10,221 nt of DNA from Hydrogenophaga sp. (GTDB lineage: Bacteria; Pseudomonadota; Gammaproteobacteria; Burkholderiales; Burkholderiaceae_C): contig JALOSN010000019.1 of the NCBI GenBank assembly GCA_025458415.1, forward strand, positions 1-10,221. Reading direction: 5' to 3'. A program made the position numbers and the translations under genes. Positions within the stretch are counted from its first letter, which is position 1; each line of letters begins with the position of its first letter. Positions 6,667-10,221 of this stretch are shown here, in pieces. The notes beneath the pieces were generated by a model. The model saw only the letters and a list, made by a program, of their open reading frames with translations. It searched no databases and had not been told where the DNA came from.

Positions 6667-6683
6667 GGGGGCCGGGTTTCAGA

Positions 6684-6717
6684 TATAGCAAAAGCGAATG
6701 GCTAATAGTACGGTATT
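6684..6717. promoter_or_regulatory. Candidate LysR box in the divergent intergenic region
   Basis: TAGC (6686-6689), 11 bases, then GCTA (6701-6704) gives a short interrupted dyad of the size used by LysR regulators. An overlapping dyad AATA-N6-TATT spans 6704-6717. Both lie in the A+T-rich centre of the 72-bp gap between lysR and the divergent operon, where LysR binding sites normally occur. Repression of lysR and activation of the operon from the same site would be typical. The arms are only four bases, so the match could be by chance. I could not define convincing -35/-10 pairs in either direction. Confidence 0.45.
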
Positions 6718-6738
6718 CCTCTTGTGAACTGAAGAGCC

Positions 6739-7485
6739 ATGGCGACAATGGCTGGCATGACGCCCGACACCCGCACCGAATCGCCCGCCGGGAAGGACGC
6801 CCTGCTGGGCATATCGTCCATGGCCACGCGGCAACTGCTGGCCGAGCTGGTCGGCGCCTGGCATGGTCGGGGTTGGCCCGTGCACATCGAATCGGTTGGC
6901 GGGGTCGATGCCGCCAGGCGCGTCATGGCCGACGAGCCCTTTGACCTGGTGGTGCTGGCCTCCGATGCCATCGACCGGCTGATGGTCGCCGGCAAGCTGC
7001 TGCCCGGCAGCCGCGTTGACCTGGTTCATTCCGGGGTGTCCGTTGCCGTGCGCGAGGGTCAGGACTTGCCGGACATTGGCACCGAAGCGGCGCTCAGGCA
7101 GACCCTGCGCTCGGGCGGGCGCATCGGCTTTTCCACCGGCCCCAGCGGCGTGACCCTGCAGCGGCTGTTCGCTGCCTGGGGCATGGCCGATGAGCTGGCC
7201 GACCGTCTGGTGCAGGCACCGGCCGGCGTGCCGGTGGCCAGCCTGGTGGCCCGCGGTGAGGTGGACCTGGGTTTCCAGCAGCTCAGCGAGTTGCTGCATG
7301 TGCCTGGCATCACCATCGTCGGCCCGATGCCACCCGAGGTGGCCATCGTGACCACCTTCAGCGCCGCCGTTTGTGCGGCCTGCACCGACACAGAGCGTCA
7401 GGCGGCCACCCGGGACTTCATCGACTTCCTGGCTGCGCCCGCCTGCAGCGAAGCCAAACGAAGGCAGGGCATGGAGCCCGCCTGA
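6739..7485 (+). CDS. ModA-like substrate-binding-domain protein without a visible signal peptide
   Basis: This protein of up to 248 aa has the two-lobed fold pattern of molybdate-binding-like (ModA, SBP_bac_11-type) proteins. Evidence includes FDLVVLASDAIDRL (68-81, matching the ModA region with a D-x-x-hydrophobic-S-A-D pattern), RIGFSTGPSGVTLQRLF (128-144), and VARGEVDLGFQQLSEL (170-185), the usual 'repeat query of a second lobe' segment. It has no hydrophobic N-terminal leader or lipobox, and no ABC permease or ATPase gene is adjacent, so it is probably cytosolic. It is the first gene divergent from lysR and lies 45 bases before ligJ, indicating co-expression with the catabolic genes. Starts at 6739, 6748 or 6757 are possible; GAAGAG at 6731-6736 suits 6748 better by spacing. 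The fold assignment is fairly secure, but the function is unknown. Confidence 0.8.
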   Translation: MATMAGMTPDTRTESPAGKDALLGISSMATRQLLAELVGAWHGRGWPVHIESVGGVDAARRVMADEPFDLVVLASDAIDRLMVAGKLLPGSRVDLVHSGVSVAVREGQDLPDIGTEAALRQTLRSGGRIGFSTGPSGVTLQRLFAAWGMADELADRLVQAPAGVPVASLVARGEVDLGFQQLSELLHVPGITIVGPMPPEVAIVTTFSAAVCAACTDTERQAATRDFIDFLAAPACSEAKRRQGMEPA

Positions 7486-7530
7486 CCTGCCCGAATCCCA
7501 TCTGAGCGCACAGCCACCACGGAGCCCCGA

Positions 7531-8577
7531 ATGAGCCTGCACAAGCCCCTGATCATCGACTGCCACGGCCACTACACCACGGCGCCCAAGGCGCTGGAGA
7601 ACTGGCGCAACCAGCAGATCGCCGGCATCCAGGACCCGGCGGCCATGCCGAAGGTCGCCGATCTCAAGATCAGCGACGACGAGCTGCGCGAATCCATCGA
7701 GACCAACCAGCTCCGGCTCATGAAGGAGCGCGGCTCCGACATCACCATCTTCAGCCCGCGCGCGAGCTTCATGGCCCACCACATCGGCGACTTCCATGTG
7801 TCGTCCACCTGGGCCGCGATCTGCAATGAGCTCTGCTACCGCGTCTCGCAGTTGTTCCCCGACCACTTCGTGCCGGCTGCGATGCTGCCGCAGTCGCCCG
7901 GTGTGGACCCCGCGACCTGCATCCCCGAGCTGGTCAAGTGCGTGGAGCAATACGGCAACGTCGGCATCAACCTGAACCCCGATCCCTCGGGCGGTCACTG
8001 GACCAGCCCGCCGCTGACCGACAGGCACTGGTACCCCATCTACGAAAAGATGGTCGAGTACGACATCCCCGCGATGATCCACGTCAGCACCAGCTGCAAC
8101 GCCTGCTTCCACACCACGGGCGCGCACTACATCAACGCCGACACAACGGCCATCATGCAGTTGATCCAGGGGGATCTGTTCAAGGACTTCCCGACGCTCA
8201 AGTTCATCATCCCGCACGGCGGCGGCGCCGCGCCCTACCACTGGGGCCGTTACCGCGGCCTGGCGCAGGAGATGAAGAAGCCCCTGCTCAAGGACCACCT
8301 GCTGAACAACGTGTTCTTCGACACCTGCGTCTACCACCAGCCGGGCATCGACCTGCTGACCAAGGTGATTCCGGTGGGCAACATCCTGTTCGCCTCCGAA
8401 ATGATCGGTGCGGTGCGCGGCATCGACCCCGAGACCGGCAACTACTACGACGACACCAAGCGCTATGTGCAGGCCACGGCCAACCTCAGCGACGAGCAGC
8501 GATACCAGGTGTACGAAGGCAATGCGCGTCGCGTGTTCCCGCGCCTGGACGCCCGCCTCAAAGCCCAGGGCAAGTAA
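7531..8577 (+). CDS. ligJ: 4-oxalomesaconate hydratase (LigJ/PmdE, amidohydrolase superfamily)
   Basis: LigJ adds water to 4-oxalomesaconate to make 4-carboxy-4-hydroxy-2-oxoadipate in the cytosolic protocatechuate 4,5-cleavage (and gallate) pathway. The 348-aa protein begins IIDCHGHYTTAPKALENWR, close to known LigJ/PmdE proteins. Zinc ligands fit H12 and H14 (HGH), H184 (AMIHVS) and E290 (FASEMIGAVRG), matching the His-His-His-Glu set and spacing known for Sphingobium LigJ. H229 in IPHGGGAAPYHWGR is the other conserved active-site histidine. The start at 7531 follows GGAG (7521-7524) by six bases. It is followed after 133 bp by ligK, so the order is that of pmdE-pmdF-pmdD. The extragenic hairpin repeat between them may modulate expression of the downstream genes. 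The gene looks intact. Confidence 0.93.
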   Translation: MSLHKPLIIDCHGHYTTAPKALENWRNQQIAGIQDPAAMPKVADLKISDDELRESIETNQLRLMKERGSDITIFSPRASFMAHHIGDFHVSSTWAAICNELCYRVSQLFPDHFVPAAMLPQSPGVDPATCIPELVKCVEQYGNVGINLNPDPSGGHWTSPPLTDRHWYPIYEKMVEYDIPAMIHVSTSCNACFHTTGAHYINADTTAIMQLIQGDLFKDFPTLKFIIPHGGGAAPYHWGRYRGLAQEMKKPLLKDHLLNNVFFDTCVYHQPGIDLLTKVIPVGNILFASEMIGAVRGIDPETGNYYDDTKRYVQATANLSDEQRYQVYEGNARRVFPRLDARLKAQGK

Positions 8578-8596
8578 CTTGTAGGCATACCACCAA

Positions 8597-8688
8597 GGCC
8601 TGTGGTGGGTGTGCGTTTTGCGTAGGTCAAGGAGGAGCCCGCGAAGCGGGCGGGGGACACGAAGCAAAACGCGCGCACACCGCAGGCC
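8597..8688. repeat. 92-nt extragenic inverted repeat (REP-like hairpin) between ligJ and ligK
   Basis: The 26-nt arms 8597-8622 and 8663-8688 pair over 25 positions with three G-U wobbles and one mismatch; the outer ends are GGCCTG and CAGGCC. Inside, GCCCGC (8637-8642) and GCGGGC (8646-8651) make a perfect 6-bp hairpin with a GAA loop. A GTAG tetranucleotide (8622-8625) lies 5' of the inner hairpin, as in many REP elements. A competing small hairpin CCACCA/TGGTGG (8590-8595 with 8603-8608) would exclude part of the long stem. It has no T-tract, no open reading frame and no clear target duplication. It ends eight bases before the ligK ribosome-binding site. It resembles dispersed extragenic repeats of Comamonadaceae in my recollection, which I cannot verify here. 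Confidence 0.7.
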
Positions 8689-8710
8689 GCTTATTGAAGG
8701 AGAAACCCAT

Positions 8711-9394
8711 ATGTACGAACTGGGCGTTGTCTACCGCAACATCACCCGCGCCGACCGCGCGGCCGCCGACGGCCTGGCCGCGCTGGGCTCGGCCACGGTG
8801 CACGAAGCCATGGGCCGTGTGGGCCTGATGAAACCCTACATGCGGCCGATCCAGACCGGTGTGCAGGTCAGCGGAACGGCCGTGACCGTGCTGCTGCAGC
8901 CCGGCGACAACTGGATGATGCATGTGGCCGCCGAGCAGATCCAGCCGGGCGACATCGTGGTGGCCACCGTCACTGCCGAGTGCAGCGACGGTTACTTCGG
9001 TGACCTGCTGGCCACATCGTTCCAGGCCCGCGGCGCGCGCGCGCTGATCATCGAGGCCGGTGTGCGCGACGTGAAGACGCTCAAGGAAATGAATTTCCCG
9101 GTCTGGAGCCGCTACATCTCGTCCAAGGGCACGATCAAGGCGACGCTGGGCTCGGTGAACATCCCCATCGTCTGTGCCGGGGCGTTGGTGACGCCGGGCG
9201 ACGTGATCGTGGCGGACGACGACGGCGTGGTGTGCGTGCCCTCGGCACGTGCGGCCGAGACGCTGGCCGCTGCCGTCAAGCGCGAGAGTTTCGAAGGTGA
9301 GAAGCGCGAGAAGCTGGCCAGCGGTGTGCTGGGGCTGGACATGTACAAGATGCGTGAGCCCCTGGCTGCCGCTGGCCTGCGCTATATCGACTGA
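8711..9394 (+). CDS. ligK: 4-carboxy-4-hydroxy-2-oxoadipate aldolase/oxaloacetate decarboxylase (LigK/PmdF)
   Basis: This class II, metal-dependent aldolase with the RraA-like fold cleaves 4-carboxy-4-hydroxy-2-oxoadipate to pyruvate and oxaloacetate, and family members also decarboxylate oxaloacetate. The protein is 227 aa, the family length. GDLLATSFQARG (97-108) and the R119-D120 pair in EAGVRD form the active-site motif, with the aspartate as metal ligand. The C-terminus EKREKLASGVLGLDMYKMRE is characteristic of LigK/PmdF. The ATG at 8711 has an excellent Shine-Dalgarno, AAGGAGA (8697-8703), seven bases upstream. An in-frame start at 8609 would translate through the hairpin repeat and is rejected. 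It ends nine bases before ligI. The strong ribosome-binding site right after the hairpin suggests independent translation initiation. Confidence 0.95.
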   Translation: MYELGVVYRNITRADRAAADGLAALGSATVHEAMGRVGLMKPYMRPIQTGVQVSGTAVTVLLQPGDNWMMHVAAEQIQPGDIVVATVTAECSDGYFGDLLATSFQARGARALIIEAGVRDVKTLKEMNFPVWSRYISSKGTIKATLGSVNIPIVCAGALVTPGDVIVADDDGVVCVPSARAAETLAAAVKRESFEGEKREKLASGVLGLDMYKMREPLAAAGLRYID

Positions 9395-9403
9395 GGGACT
9401 GGC

Positions 9404-10221
9404 ATGAGCAAACCGACTTCCGGTGACTTCACCAAAACCGCTGGCTGGCTGGACTGGTACAGCGGCCCGTCCAAGCCGCGCTTTCAGCTGCCTGCGGGGG
9501 CGGTGGATGCGCATTGCCACGTGTTCGGCCCGGGCGGCGAATTCCCCTATGCGCCCGAGCGCAAGTACACGCCCTGTGACGCCAGCAAGCACGAGCTGTT
9601 CGCCTTGCGCGACCACCTGGGTTTCGCCCGCAACGTCATCGTGCAGGCCACCTGCCACGGCGCCGACAACCGCGCCATGGTCGACGCCTGCCTGTCCAGC
9701 GCAGGCAAGGCACGCGGCGTGGCCACGGTCAGGCGCTCGGTGACGGATGAAGAGCTTCTGCAGCTGCACGCCGCCGGTGTGCGCGGCGTGCGCTTCAACT
9801 TCGTCAAGCGCCTGGTGGACTTCACGCCCAAGGAGGAGCTGATGGAGATCGCCAGCCGCATCAGCAAGCTCGGCTGGCATGTGGTGATCTACTTCGAGGC
9901 AGTGGACCTCCCCGAGCTGTGGGACTTCTTCACCGCACTGCCGACCACGGTGGTGGTGGACCACATGGGCCGCCCCGACGTGAGCAAGCCCATTGACGGG
10001 CCGGAGTTCGCGCTGTTCCTCAAATTCATGCGAGAGCACCCCAACGTGTGGAGCAAGGTCAGCTGCCCCGAGCGGCTGTCGGTCACCGGCCCCAAGGCGC
10101 TGGGCGGCGAGCAGGCGGCCTACCAGGACGTGGTGCCGTTCGCCCGCCGGGTGGTGGAGGAATTCCCCGACCGCGTGCTCTGGGGCACCGACTGGCCGCA
10201 CCCCAACCTCAAGGACCACAT
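9404..10221 (+). CDS. ligI: 2-pyrone-4,6-dicarboxylate hydrolase (LigI/PmdD), truncated by the right edge
   Basis: LigI hydrolyses 2-pyrone-4,6-dicarboxylate to 4-oxalomesaconate in the cytosol, the step feeding LigJ. The ATG at 9404 follows GAGGGA (9393-9398), which overlaps the ligK stop. The frame is open for 272 codons to the window edge, so the last few dozen residues are missing. Active-site residues known from Sphingobium LigI have clear counterparts: H37 and H39 (VDAHCHVFGP), R130 and R136 (VRFNFVKR), Y163, H187 and R190 (VDHMGRP), R224 (CPERLS) and D263 (LWGTDWPHP). LigI is a metal-independent member of the amidohydrolase superfamily. The gene completes the pmdE-F-D order, so the dioxygenase genes are expected next, but this is not visible. 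Confidence 0.93.
   Translation, partial: MSKPTSGDFTKTAGWLDWYSGPSKPRFQLPAGAVDAHCHVFGPGGEFPYAPERKYTPCDASKHELFALRDHLGFARNVIVQATCHGADNRAMVDACLSSAGKARGVATVRRSVTDEELLQLHAAGVRGVRFNFVKRLVDFTPKEELMEIASRISKLGWHVVIYFEAVDLPELWDFFTALPTTVVVDHMGRPDVSKPIDGPEFALFLKFMREHPNVWSKVSCPERLSVTGPKALGGEQAAYQDVVPFARRVVEEFPDRVLWGTDWPHPNLKDH

Noticed and set aside
6679..8667. 662-codon minus-strand frame over the ModA-like gene and ligJ
   Set aside because: It is antisense to a well-supported ligJ and contains no recognisable domain.
8597..8688. The inverted repeat as a MITE or insertion-sequence remnant
   Set aside because: No matching target-site duplication is seen at the ends and no transposase fragment is present; REP-like or RNA-structural origin fits better.
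8609..8710. N-terminal extension of LigK from 8609
   Set aside because: It would translate the hairpin repeat into an Arg-rich tail absent from the family; the ATG at 8711 has an excellent ribosome-binding site and gives the standard 227 aa.
8627..10219. 530-codon minus-strand frame over ligK and ligI
   Set aside because: The plus strand encodes LigK and LigI with their active-site residues. The plus-strand ligI has no stop only because the window ends.
1..10221. CRISPR arrays, tRNA or rRNA genes, prophage or defence genes
   Set aside because: No regularly spaced repeats, cloverleaf genes, integrase, or nuclease/toxin modules were recognised on either strand.

Overview
The window is GC-rich, densely coded DNA of a beta-proteobacterial type. 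The gene content (TRAP transporters, a LysR regulator, and a protocatechuate 4,5-cleavage cluster ordered like the Comamonas pmd operon) suggests Burkholderiales, probably Comamonadaceae. That placement is inferred from gene content and order, since no rRNA or marker gene is present.

Left part (1-3743) is a TRAP-type uptake system. It starts with the 3' end of one dctP (periplasmic binding protein) and a T-tract terminator. A second, closely related full-length dctP follows with its own leader, which holds a perfect 19-bp palindrome. Next comes a 44-bp near-perfect palindrome beside a sigma70-like promoter, then dctQ and dctM three bases apart, and a hairpin terminator. The layout suggests that both binding proteins serve one QM membrane pair, with binding protein and membrane subunits expressed as separate units.

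Middle part (3827-5733) is a two-gene unit: a Rossmann-fold NAD(P)-dependent oxidoreductase with a DUF1932-type C-terminal domain, and an AEC-family membrane carrier. It converges on a minus-strand LysR regulator (5746-6666).

Right part (6739-10221) is divergent from lysR. It encodes a ModA-like substrate-binding protein with no visible signal peptide, then 4-oxalomesaconate hydratase (ligJ/pmdE), 4-carboxy-4-hydroxy-2-oxoadipate aldolase (ligK/pmdF) and 2-pyrone-4,6-dicarboxylate hydrolase (ligI/pmdD, cut by the right edge). A 92-nt extragenic inverted repeat sits between ligJ and ligK. In this pathway LigI opens 2-pyrone-4,6-dicarboxylate to 4-oxalomesaconate, LigJ hydrates it to 4-carboxy-4-hydroxy-2-oxoadipate, and LigK cleaves that to pyruvate and oxaloacetate. 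The ring-cleavage dioxygenase (ligAB), the semialdehyde dehydrogenase (ligC) and an oxalomesaconate tautomerase are not in the window; by analogy the first two may lie beyond the right edge. The catabolic enzymes are recognisable. The less explained parts are the leaderless ModA-like protein, the duplicated binding protein, the DUF1932 oxidoreductase plus AEC carrier, and several strong palindromes.
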